From Acanthococcus lagerstroemiae (lineage: Eukaryota > Arthropoda > Insecta > Hemiptera > Eriococcidae): a DNA stretch of 64,000 nucleotides. The notes beneath the pieces are model-generated. The model did not search any database and had not been told where the DNA came from. It saw only the letters and a list, made by a program, of their open reading frames with translations. Location of the stretch: assembly GCA_031841125.1 (NCBI GenBank), contig CM063109.1:8966321-9030320 (forward strand), written 5' to 3'. This document shows, in pieces, positions 22,968 to 33,981 of the stretch (positions are counted from its first letter, which is position 1; each line of letters starts with the position of its first letter). The translations under genes and the position numbers were made by a program.

Positions 22968-25057
22968 ATGGATGGGCTGTCCGACGAAGTGATGGACCGA
23001 GGGACGTTGGGTGAGACGAAGGAGACGGAGACCAGGGAATTAGGGACACTCGTGGGTGGACCAGCTGAACCGGAGACACCTACGAGTGTATCGGGTGAAG
23101 TAGGGACACTGAAGGTTGGACCAGGGAACCTGGAAGTTGCCGATAAGACAACAGAAGAAAAGAGAAAACGTAGAACGAGAGCGCAGAAAAAGAAGGCGCA
23201 ACTTAAGAAACGCAAGGAGAGCACACCTGATAAGGGACCCTCTACGGAACTCCAAATCCAAGTAAGAGGCTGAGAGAAACTCCGTCGACGGGACGTGAGA
23301 AGGTACCACTGAAGAAGTAGCGGCGTCAGAGAAGGGGTATACGGTTGCTATCTTTCGAGACGGCTACCCAAAGACCACTTTGGCGACCGAGGAAGCGAAG
23401 GGCGCTAAAGGCGTTATTCGGGACATGCTTTGGGAACTAGTGGAAACGGTGTTACCAAACATCAAACAAATAACGCCGTATATGCGCGGACTGGACGAGC
23501 CGGGAACACTTCTTGGTGGGGCTCGCCAGTGGAGTGCGACTGAGGGAAGAAACTGTCAAACTCGAGGTCTGGGAAGATCTACCAAAATTGAACAATGCGT
23601 CGGTTTGGTTGCATGGAAGTGCTCATTAAGAGGCTAGAGCAACAAAATCAGGGGTTGTCCACCGGGTCCTGGTACGTTATTCATTGCAGGGAGGAACCGA
23701 AGGGTACACTTCTGGAGGTGGGCATCAACGAGAAGTCGGTGGAATATCTGAGGAAAAAGGGCAACAAGCTGTATTTCCTTGACCGCCTGGTCGATGTCAA
23801 GATGTCGGTCTGAGGGTAACAAAGAAAAGCTATACCTATATGAAATGATAAGGGTATTGCAAATTAATCTGCACCAGTGCAAAGCCGCCAGCACAGATAT
23901 AGCCGAGCTACATACTGAGCAGGAGACCGCAAAAGGGGCAAACAAATGTATACCTGTTGTAGGATCCATGGTATCATCGGGAACAAGTGAGAGGCTTACA
24001 GATGGCACAGAGACACCTTATCTATGCAAAAAATGCAGGAAGACCACGTGCAGCGATATTTACATATCAAGTGAGCTGCACAGTAATACTGGGATCTACA
24101 TTAAGGGATCTTGTGGCTGCCATCTTGGAATATGAAGCGGGAGGAAATAAGAGGAAGATGATGATATGCTCAGCATATTTTCCATCAGATTCTAGGGATC
24201 CTCCCCCAACTAATGAGCTCAAAGAACTGGTGGAATACTGTGTGAGGGAAAAGCTGGACTTTCTTGTCGGATGCAATGCCAACTCGCACTATACTATATG
24301 GGGGAGCTCAGGCACAAACCCGAGGGGGAAAGGGCTAGTGGACTACCTTGCGACACAGGATCTGCTGGTTCTGAATGAGGGGAGCAAGCCAACGCAGTGT
24401 GTACTCTAACGGGCAGATCGCCCATATTGGGCACTACCAAAAACTTGTTAGGCACCTTCAAATAATTAGGGCAGCTCCGAAAAAGAAAGGAAGAACATGC
24501 TTTTAACTGTATATTATTACACACCGACGGTCAACATTTTTTTTTGCAAATTTCTTATGCGCCCATCATATTTAAGTATTTTTAAGAATTTTCATATCAA
24601 GAATACTACGACGTGTAGCAGTGTAGGTACATGCATACTTGAATCTTGAAATGAAATTGGATTGTATATTTCTGTCTCGGGGAGGAGGGGGAGGGGAAAG
24701 GGGGGAGAGGTACCGAGGCAGGGAAAAAAATTGTAAAGCCATCAATTTTTCAATTTGGGCAGCTGCAATGAAGAGCTTAGGGTACACACTGAACCAACGA
24801 TTGTCACAGAAACTTATAGACATAACACTCGACAATTCCGAACTTAAAGATTGAGTAAACGGATGGAGAGTGTTGGATTAACCGACTCTATCGGATCACT
24901 GACATCCAATACCAGATTCGAGCACCTAAGGAGGAACACCGAACTATCGGAAACCCCAGGAAGACTGCATGACTGGGAAGGGGGGCTTTAGAAAGAATGA
25001 CGAGGTACGACTGGCAACGGATGTAAAACGTGGACGACCTGGAGGCACAAGCCAGGC
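22968..25057 (+). mobile_element. Non-LTR retrotransposon copy 2 (5' half)
   Basis: ORF1 begins with an acidic stretch and a basic KRKRRTRAQKKKAQLKKRK run (22968-23273). It continues with pieces at 23380-23813 whose RLEQQNQGL...EEPKGTLLEVGINEKSVEYL resembles the DUF4780 domain common in insect LINE ORF1 proteins. The endonuclease starts IRVLQINLHQCKAAS near 23850 and continues through NPRGKGLVDYLATQDLLVLN to 24400. About 390 bp of unrelated repeat (24400-24790) then interrupts it. Endonuclease-RT linker sequence matching 18673-18920 resumes at about 24790-25057. Reverse transcriptase is absent. Frameshifts break both ORFs. Confidence 0.8.
24400..24790. repeat. Insertion inside LINE copy 2, partly dispersed repeat
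   Basis: Compared with copy 1, where GAGCAAGCCGAG runs directly into TTACAGACATAAC, copy 2 has about 390 extra bases here. The start (24412-24500) matches the reverse complement of 11345-11440. No clean inverted repeats or target duplication were found. Confidence 0.55.
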
Positions 25058-25059
25058 GG

Positions 25060-26824
25060 CAAAGAATTTCCGCGCGTAAGCGCACATTCCTTCTGCTCCC
25101 CTCCCCCCCCCCCACAAAAAAATGACCGCCTGGATCCACGTCTGATTGTATATGCGTTGTATCCTGATACTTAATAGAAGAATAACCACCAGTGATCGTA
25201 CTCATAGATATTGATTTCTTGAAACGTTCCTCTCCATCCATTAACTAGCATTACAAGTGGAACTACTGACCAACATATTGGCGGTAAGTCGCTCCACTGC
25301 CTGGACTTACGAATATTTAGAAGGTACCAAATTTTAGGCGATGTACGCAGTGTTTTTTTTTTTTGTCGGTGGAACAGCGAAAGGATAAGCAGTCACAGTG
25401 ACATTAATTTGCAGCGTAGTTCTCATCTCTGTGACAGGATTCGACTTGTTGCGATTTCTAACTGATTTCAACATTTGGAAACTTTGCGTTGCCACCTGTC
25501 CCTTCACTATTCACCTTTCAGTGTATGCAAATATAGTAAAAGGTGACTATTGAAATCGGCGAAATCGTACCTAACATCTCTTTTGTTTTCCTGTGCTGGA
25601 ATCTAGATCGTTTTTCTGTAGGACGTGCATGTCTCTCAGCCAAAGTGAAAGAGAGAATTTCCTCATGATATATACCTGCACTTGGTATACATAGAAAGCG
25701 ATGGGTCCAGCCCGGCCATAAAAGATGTATTCGTTAAAGAAGACGTGATTTCCTAGCTTTTAGTTTTATAGTAATTTACGACCATCTGACAATACAATAG
25801 GGTAGTGAACATGCGTAGCGGACTGCCAAACTGGTCGGGCATATTTATGTTCATTTTTGTTACATCTGGATTATATCAGTGGAGGATAGTGCGAAGCCAT
25901 TTTAGCAGTATAGTTATAGTAGGCTGCTTGAATAATGACCGAAGTGGAAAAAAGTTGTAAAATTAGGAATTCTGACGAGGGGATGAAGAATTCAGGACAA
26001 GTTGCAACAGAAAACCCTCGCCGACATTACGAGCATAAAACTGCTGAACAGTCCGTTTTATTTAGGTCTTACAAATTCTAATGACTTTAGCAGGTGGTTG
26101 GAGGCATTTTCAATATGGCAGATACAAACAGGTTGAAAAAATTTCATATTGAAGAAGAAATCAGAGGTCCAGTTGCAATTCGTTCGTTTGTAACACTTAC
26201 TACCGAATTTCTATTTTTATTATGTATACTTTCCTTATTGATAATGAGAGAAAATTTATTACAATTTTAGACATAGCCATTCTCCCCTTTTTAATGTTTT
26301 TGTTAATTAATTCTTCTAGCAAAGAGAAATTGGATGCAATAAGTCAGCTGAGTAGGATTTTCGTGAATTTCATAAAAAAAGAGACTGCCAGACTGTCCTT
26401 ACACCATATCAAGATTTGGTCCGGTCTGTATCATCCGTGGTAATAATTAATAAAATTAGCCTCTTATTTACGTCTGAAAAGAGTCGAAGAATCTGGATCT
26501 GGAATTACGTCATTGAATAATAGGTTTGGCACGTGACTTATCTGGTATTCTGATTCCGACTTCCGGAAGTGATTAACTTTCCGTTGAAAAGGGAACTTTT
26601 GAGGCTATGTAGTCGGCAGTTACCAAACGGTTTTTACTTCTCAAAAGCTCTCCTCCGTATTTAATATTCGACTTGCTGTATATCAAGCGCATAACACTCT
26701 TTTTTATGGTTGTAATGTGCACAAGAGAGAAAGATCATCTGCTATTGATACTTGTTGAACCTGGTCCTCACATATCCTTAGCGTAGGCCCAAAACTAGAA
26801 TCCCTCTTCAACGGAGTGGATTTC
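25060..26824. other. Mostly unassigned; two very small open frames
   Basis: Two unassigned open frames lie here: 25935-26081 (48 codons, starting MTEVEKSCKIRN) and 26115-26270 (51 codons, starting MADTNRLKKF and ending in a hydrophobic, possibly membrane-spanning FLFLLCILSLLI). They could be chance frames or exons of one gene. Neither is recognised. The rest has no feature. Confidence 0.25.
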
Positions 26825-27131
26825 CAGGTAGGTACCGAAGAGTTTTTTCGGGAGAGGAGGGTGGGGGGCAAAATTGTGAAAGTCCCAACTGACTCAACTC
26901 AAAATTTCCAAGAATCAAAATTTTTTGTATTAGCAAAAAAAAAAACCCTCTTGTCTTGTTTGATTTTTCCAACTTTTGATCCATCTACTAAAATTTCCCA
27001 ACTCCGGTGGAGGCTTCAGTGCCTTCCTTCTTTTCGTCTCTGACTGAAATGGGAAAATTTCCCAACTGCTGAGTGAAAAATTCCCACAGGGAGGAGGGGA
27101 AGTTGCCCCCTCCCCCATCGGTACATCCCTG
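26825..27131. mobile_element. hAT-like MITE, CAGGGACGTACCGA family, copy 1
   Basis: The ends CAGGTAGGTACCGAAG and TCGGTACATCCCTG are imperfect inverted repeats. The flanks TGGATTTC and TGGACTTC are an 8 bp target duplication with one mismatch. Internal CCCAACT and AAATTTCCCAACT motifs are shared with the copies at 59972-60358 and 62944-63203. It is non-coding. Confidence 0.8.
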
Positions 27132-27666
27132 TGGACTTCATGGTGTTCAAATGTTTCAGCCGTCAACCTGGCTCGCCCGTCTAAATCATGACCAATTAGG
27201 ATCATCCTTCGTCACCCTTTTTTCGTTTCATCAGTTTCTCCGGCGTGCCTGAACCCGATTTCATAACTGTTGATCTATCAGTTGACCAGTTGACCTCAGT
27301 TGATCTTTATCATTCTCCTTTAAATGATACTGCACGTGCCGTTATCTTCTACACCTTCGTTGAATCCGGTAGGAGCCCGCGGTCACGAATTCTCCGATCT
27401 ACGTATATTGAAAATGTAGAGACGATATAAAAATTCGGCTGTATGGTTCCCATGATGGATACTGGCATTATTTTGATACTTGTCAGCCCCCCTCCCCCGT
27501 TGGCTACTTGCATTTACGACCCTGCCGGGCTTCCTTTTCTGTCCATGATGTGAGTGCGAAGAACGTACCTATCTACTTATTTATATGTATTTTCATACTG
27601 ACGAACGTCCGCTGTTGAAAACTTATATCGTGCTTCATCAACTGTATTTCTGTATAGTTACTCATA
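27132..27666. other. No gene recognised
   Basis: No convincing exon. The frame at 27245-27430 is open but has no recognised signature. Confidence 0.3.
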
Positions 27667-27840
27667 TGGTGTGGTGGGACGCATGGCGATGTACGCATGC
27701 CAAAGTGGCCCCCATGACACCGCACCCTCGGTCACGGGAACTACCCTTTCGAGTATCGCATCAGTGACCGGGACTTACGCGTCCAATGTGTCCGCGTCAG
27801 AGACACTCGCAGAATTCAACCAAATCGCAGTGCAATGGTA
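27667..27840 (-). repeat. SINE-like repeat, copy D
   Basis: Reverse-orientation copy of the dispersed GC-rich family, with GGTGTGGTGGGACG at its left end, then GCATGCCAAAGTGGCC, CACCGCACC and CTACCCTTTCGAGTATCGCA. The right boundary is approximate and no target duplication was found. Confidence 0.6.
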
Positions 27841-30304
27841 AAGTCCCCTTCTGAGGGAACCACCTTAATGATCACGGTTGACCCTTCCGCCAGATTAATA
27901 ACTATGTATTTTAATTGCTCATTAATTGTGTTGGTATTCGCGACATATTTTCAATAAAATCATACTTTGCATTTTAAAGGCGTCGGAACAGGGGGGGGGG
28001 GGAGTTACAAAGTATCATTCTAACCCCCCCCCCATCCCCGCCGTGTCAAAAATATTTAAAACCATTCAACAAGCTGATGAAAAATTTGTTAAGGTCCCAA
28101 ATTGCTCGCCTTGGCGCCCCGACGGCTGGGAATTGCTGGACGCGAATGGTTGAGAACCTTACTCCTGATGCGCAAAATCCCATCGCAGTTACCCGGGTAA
28201 CTAAAGGGGAACAAGGGTAATCTGAGGGTAACCCGAGGGTACAAATGGGTAATTTTTCAGCGGGTACCTGGGTAACTAAAGAGTAACTGACTGCACATCG
28301 GGCTCAAAAGCCGCGAAATCAAACGACAAGTGAAGTACGTAACTAGAGAGTTTATTCCGAGGCTAAGAAAAATACTTAAGTCGAAACGACTTAACAATAA
28401 GAGCAAGATTAAAAGAGTGAAGAATGAGAACTATAGAATAAGTGAATAAGAAAATGATCGAATTACATATAAGAATAAAAGTTACCTACTGCATACATCG
28501 ATTAAACGTGTACGTGATCAGGAAGTATTACCCCACCTTTTGGGCTCAAAGGTACATGAAAGTAGAAGTGGGTAACATGGCAAGTGAATCTAGTATCGAG
28601 AAGAGATAAGCTGTACGTAACGGTACAGGGTGGATCGGACAGATGGATACAGACAGCATAGTTCGAAAGGATGATGCATAACAAATTAAAACGACATCTA
28701 GAGGAATGGCAGATGAGCTGAGACAAGATTTTTGAAGATGCATAAATTTTCTGCTTGTATCCTTCACTTTTCTTGAAAGACGAGGGAACTTTTTTCTTGT
28801 TAGTCAACTTCAATGCTTTTGAACTTCGAATCACGTGTTCTCAAAAAACAGATTTTGTTGGTTGATTCCCTTACGCTGAATAGCGTCCATATAAATTAGA
28901 TTTTTTTCCAAACTCTCATAATCTACAACACACCATTTTACAAAAGTACAAGGCTATTAAAAAAAAACAAAAAACGAAATCGCATAATTTAATTCCTCCC
29001 CCCTCCCATTCCTGAACTTCAATACTATAGAAGGTGTACCGTGTTAGAAACACCCCACCTCCATCCTAAAAGTTTGACTATTGGCTTCAGTTGGAAAATC
29101 AGTGGTCCTCAGTTGAGAAATTTGAGACTTCAAAGTCGTTTCTGGCTGTTTCTAACCCAAATCAGTGGGAGAAAAACTGGGACTCTGCAGTAGAAAAATT
29201 CAGGGTTTCCCCTTGACAATTTCACTTTGACACGTCCTTGAATATTGCTTATGTTTTTCCACGTGCCAGTCATCTTAAATTCCCTCCGTGTACGCTGTTT
29301 TGTTTATCACCCTCTTTCAAATCTTCTATCTGTTATTTTTTCCCCTTTTGTTTAATATCTATCGATAAATCGTTTAGACACGTACGTGGCAATAAAATGC
29401 AAAAATTTCCCTTCGAAGCGGATTAGGACTGAAATTTGACGGGCAAATGTCTTTCCATTTACCCAAATTTTTATTGTCATTCTCCTCCACCATGACTCCT
29501 CCCAAACTCTGAAATGTACGGGCCGAAACCTAATGAACAAGAACATAGAGAATAATTTTAGCTTCTAACTTTCCTAATGCCAACCTTTCTCTACTTCTTT
29601 TTTTTTCAAGTCCGCAAAAATATTTGTCCATGTACCTGGTGATGACTGTTGATGCGTTGACCTTCGAGACAATCGAGAGTCCGCAGCGTCCACGGGTTTC
29701 AATTTCAACCTCGAGTTTTCTATTCCCAATTCCCATAATAAGAGTTCTCAGAAATTAGAAATAAGATAAAGGAACAGCGAACAGGGCCTTTTGAAGGTCA
29801 CGCATGAGTGGATAAGTGTAGTTGCGCAGTAGAGTTATTGGTTAACGATGTATTGAGGGAGGGGAAGCGGCGGCTTCGCACATAATCTTCGCTGTCTTCG
29901 TGTCGGCTTCGTGTAGTCGCCTTGTGCGTGATTCGCGTAAATGAAGAAGGAACCAATTAGAGATTGAATCCAGTTGATACATTAACAAACAGCCAATCAT
30001 GAGAAAGTATTTCAAACGCTATGGATGAAACGACCAATCCCCGGTCTGCATAGCTGTGTTGTTTGCTGCGAGCGAAAATTGTGCAGGTGCACTGTTTGGC
30101 GGCTTGGATGGACGGATCGACGGAGCACGCAGTTGCTTGCCTTGTATTTTCCGTTTTTGCGATGCTGATTGATGCTATAGTCGCAGTTGTATTTGTACGA
30201 ATTATTAATTCTGAAATACTGAAGTTTTAAGAGTTGAGTTGATTTTGTTACGAGGTATTATTTCCTTTTACCAACGGCGTAATTTCTCATCCATTGGAGT
30301 TAGA
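27841..30304. other. Unassigned sequence upstream of plus-strand RNASEH1
   Basis: It holds long C/G homopolymers near 27980-28035, a short cluster of GGGTAAC repeats at 28190-28290 and a MITE fragment at 28815-28888. The last few hundred bases (about 29850-30304) should contain the promoter and 5' UTR of the plus-strand RNASEH1. No defined promoter motif could be supported. Confidence 0.4.
28815..28888. mobile_element. GGACGCTGT-family MITE, right-end fragment
   Basis: TTGAACTTCGAATCACGTG and the terminal AATAGCGTCC match the right half of the copies at 17046-17293 and 8770-9872. The left half is missing, so it is a truncated copy. Confidence 0.75.
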
Positions 30305-32793
30305 ATGGGTGAGTACCTACTTTGTCACATTATCTTTTTGGATGTGTGTATTCTAATACCACGTTGTTCTTGTCCGAACGAGTTTCACTACTAACGCAAT
30401 ATCTCTTAAACACTTTGTGAGTAGTTCTGCCTAACGTATTTTCTTACCAGTGTTCGAATATTTGATAGAATCAAAGATTTAGGGTTCCTAAGCCATTCCA
30501 AATGGCTTCGGTTATTGACTAAAGCTTAGGGTTACTATCCGTCTGAAAAAATCCGGACATTCCTTATTTTAGACCTCTGAAAAATTGTCCGGCTGGATTT
30601 CTGAAAAAACTGGGAACGTCCGGATTTTTCCTCTCATGATTCACATACAGCAAAGAACAAAGAAAACTGCACGATTTTACAGAATACCTGTGGAAAACTA
30701 TCTCTTGTTGAAGTTTGTGTTTTCAGCAGTGGGTGGTTTAGTTTGCCATTTTGGCTACCCTGTTTTTGTTTCCGCCACTCCCTGTGACGACGTATGAATT
30801 ATTTGCATTACGTAATAAAATGGAGTTTGTCTACTGACGAACATATCTAGTTAGTGACTCTGTTCAGAGAAGTGCTGTGAAATGATGCCCATCTGTATTG
30901 TCCAGGGGGAAGCTTGGAAGAAGGGGGGAGGGGGTTCGTTCTCCAAGTTTATGCTCCCTAATCCTTGTGTCCGGATTTCTGGATTTGAAAATATGGTAAA
31001 CATACTAAAGGTGCAGATTTTCATGTAACTGACTTGATGAAAGCTGTGACGGCTAGTGTAGGTACTGTGTATGTCCGTGGGAAATATTTATTATGTCAAA
31101 GGTGGTTTCTTTTTTCTTTTTCTCCTACCCACTGGACATCCCGTTTTCATCGGCGTCTGAGTAGCGAGCAACAAAAAAAAAATAGCTCGGCTGACGGCTA
31201 TAAGCTAACAGCTAATTTGCCATCTTTCTAAAATTTTTGACGTGTATTTTCAGCTGGTAGGAGAGAAAGAGTTGACATCTTTACAGATGGAAGCTGCCTT
31301 AATAACGGACGCGATGGGGCTCAAGCTGGAATTGGAGTCTACTTCGGGGACAATCATCCTATATGAGTTATTCCTTACCCTTGCTGTATAGCTCTTAGTG
31401 ATGTAAAATTCGGGCTTAGTTACCTTGGTATACATTTGGAAATACCGTATTTTTAGGAATGTTTCCGAACCGATATCAGGAAGGGCTACAAACATTGAAG
31501 CGGAGATTCAAGCCGCCACTCGTGGAATAGAATTAGCTAAGAGTCAGGGTAAGAATTCGTGTATTATTACGATTTTTCCACTCCTTTTATTACAATGTTT
31601 CCGTGTCGGATCTGCAAAGGAATTTCGCAATCCTGCAGCCGAAGAAATACCTACAGGATGATAATATCATCTGAGTATGTACATGGTAAACACGTATACA
31701 ACTTTTTGTGTCACTGTACACATGTTAAAAGGGAGTTAAAAACGATTCTAAAAATGAACGAGAAGCCAGTTACCCGATGCGGTGTTCTGGAAATGAAAAA
31801 TTTAGTCACCAAGGGCGTAATCTATGACCGATGAAACAGGAATAGAACTTGCAGAGGATGATTAAAGTTCTTCCTCCGTGTTCGTGATTTTAAGAAAAGA
31901 TCGTATTCCTGAATCTTTACCCTCTTCCTTGACATGAAAGACCAAAATATAAAAAGTTGTGTTTAAACTCATATTCATGCAAAATTACCTTGCATGATTA
32001 GCCATGGTTACATTTAAATGTTTCAAAATAGTAGTAGTAATAGGGCCTCTTGAATTTTATGTAATTCTTTATAACACCTACCTAATGTATCTTGATATTC
32101 GTAGGATATACGAACATCCGGGTGAATACTGATTCGGAATTTGTTGTGAAAGCGAAAAACGAATGGATGCCTCAGTGGAAGGCGAATAATTGGAAAACCA
32201 GTTCGAACAAGTTGCCTCAAAATTACGACAGTTTGAGACAATTGGATAACGCTTCCAGCTCGGTCAATGTTGAATTCGTAAGCATGTTGGCTTTACTTTT
32301 AATGTACATAATTATTCTTACGAAATATGTCGAAGGAAAAATCTGTATGAAAAATCCAACTTGGTGGGAGAAGTAAAATTTTGCTACTCAGTGATTTAGA
32401 ACGATGTGGATCGGTGAACCGACTCCCCTATTCTAAAGTCGCCTTCATGTATGAGCATACGTAAGGGGCGACTTGAGTGGCTTAGCTCCCCAAAATTCTG
32501 AACCCCTCCCAAGAAAAACTGATTAATTATTTGAACGAAAGAATTTTAGCATTATTCTGGTACTTGTCACCCCTCTCATGAATCCTTTCACTCCAGGTTG
32601 GCTATTTGCGTTTATGTCTTCATCTGAATATCTTTATAAATCACGCTAATATCTTGTAGCTCGCCGAGCAATAAATTGATGGGTTCTCTGTTTGATGTAG
32701 AACTATGTTCCTGGTCATTCTAATAATCGGGGCAATGAAGCTGCAGATCGTTTGGCGAGGCAAGGAGCTTCGAAACATCATCGAAATTATTAA
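30305..32793 (+). CDS. RNASEH1: Ribonuclease H1 paralogue, catalytic domain only
   Basis: Five exons: 30305-30308 (ATGG only), 31254-31362, 31457-31548, 32105-32277 and 32701-32793. They join into 157 codons including TAA. The protein starts MAGRRERVDIFTDGSCLNNG and continues with GRATNIEAEIQAATRG, VNTDSEFVVKAKNEW and YVPGHSNNRGNEAADRLARQ. The catalytic D, E, D and D and the late H are present. Animal RNase H1 normally has an N-terminal hybrid-binding domain, which is absent here, as is any mitochondrial leader. Introns 1, 3 and 4 are GT-AG. Intron 2 (31363-31456) starts ATGAGT and ends TAG, an AT-AG intron in the only placement that keeps the frame and restores a conserved HP-NVS junction. 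The three shared introns sit at the same positions and phases as in the minus-strand copy. Confidence 0.88.
30526..31005. mobile_element. Possible TIR element in RNASEH1 intron 1
   Basis: The left end GGTTACTATCCGTCTGAAAA and ATCCGGACA are roughly complementary to the right end TGTCCGGATTT...ATATGGTAAAC. No clear target duplication is visible, so the boundaries are approximate. The end resembles the AGGGTTGCCACACGTCCGG sequence at 10222. Confidence 0.4.
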
Positions 32794-33981
32794 CGTGTGG
32801 TTAATTCGCATGTAATAATGACGGAGCTAAATATAGGCTGATTCTGTTGACAATTTTGAGTTTCATTATTTAATACCACTTGTATTAGTATTTTTGTGAA
32901 TCTGTCATCTCTGACTATAAATTTTCCGGAGACTGGGGGTTGTCTATGCAGGTGGTACTTCAAGTTTTACAGCTTCTGAATTCCGCAAAATGGATTGAAA
33001 TCTATCATAATTGTACTTGATACTAGAAAATTATGCACTATCAAATGAAACTAGCTCGGGAAAACAACTTGATTCCTTCGCTTCTGTTTCGAGTATAGAG
33101 TAGAAGAAATTCGACTGAACTGGAAGAATGGGAGATTGAATCACTTACAGTACTCACCAGCGGGAAAAGATTGATTTTGTAAATGAGAGTGGAGGCCGGT
33201 TCCGGGCCCCGATTACGACCGACGGTTTAGCGTGATGAAAATTCTATCAATTTGTATCACCGTGATAAAACCACGATAAAACAGATTTTGTCAATGTTTT
33301 ATCAACTTCCTCATGGATGTTGATAAAATGTTGAGAGGAGTGACAAGGTTGAGAAAGCAGGGAAACTGAATCGTTGATCGTAATACATGATATTTTGTCG
33401 CTGTATCTTTATCACGCTTATTGGTCGGTCGTAATCGGGGCCCTGGTTGAGATATTTTTAGGTTATACTTGTTCATTCTTCGTTGATTGTCAGCGAAAGC
33501 TAAATGAAATGAACGCTGTGAGATTTGGTGTGCTGTGGATGAAGCCTGTAATTCTGAGGAAGAAGGGTAGGTCCAGAAGTGATGGAGAATATCAAGAGAA
33601 TCATAAATTGCAGGTTTACAATGTGAGAATACGAGTACAGTTTACTTCTCCTAGCTCTAAGGACAAGGAGTAGGTGTAGAAGTGAAACACCGGTATATAC
33701 CAAGAGAACATATTTAGCTTGTTTTCACTTGGTGTTGCATGGGTTATGAGTTGTTCTACAACTCCAGTTACTTTTATCCTCATTCCAGATGAACTTGCGT
33801 ACGCGCTAACGTGTGATCCTTTAATGCACGTGTTTAGATCCGGCCGACTGCATGTTTGGTTTCGGTTGCTAGGTTACTCGCTAACAATGCATTTCGAAGC
33901 AAGTTTTGATGCAGTAGCTCATGTATATCTACTCAGTGCGATAGTTAATTTGCACTTGCAGTTGTAACAATAAGTATCACC
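32794..33981. other. Intergenic, RNASEH1 to CEP290
   Basis: About 1.2 kb between two genes on the same strand. It contains the MITE at 33204-33443 and must hold the CEP290 promoter. The open frames at 33374-33673 and 33719-33967 have no recognised signature and are treated as chance. Confidence 0.45.
33204..33443. mobile_element. MITE, 240 bp, GGGCCCCGATTACG ends
   Basis: GGGCCCCGATTACGACCGAC and GTCGGTCGTAATCGGGGCCC are exact 20 bp inverted repeats, followed inward by AGCGTGAT and ATCACGCT. The interior is rich in GTTTTATCA motifs. The target duplication is unclear. The GGGCC-type ends resemble PIF/Harbinger MITEs, but that is only a suggestion. Confidence 0.8.

Noticed and set aside
28190..28290. 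GGGTAAC cluster as a telomere-like array
   Set aside because: The repeats are irregular and do not match the TTAGG telomere repeat of most insects; more likely the end of a small TIR element.
31254..32793. Plus-strand RNase H motifs as another LINE RNase H domain
   Set aside because: The exons are split by GT-AG introns, the order is complete from TDGS to the stop, and the sequence matches cellular RNase H1 rather than LINE RNase H.
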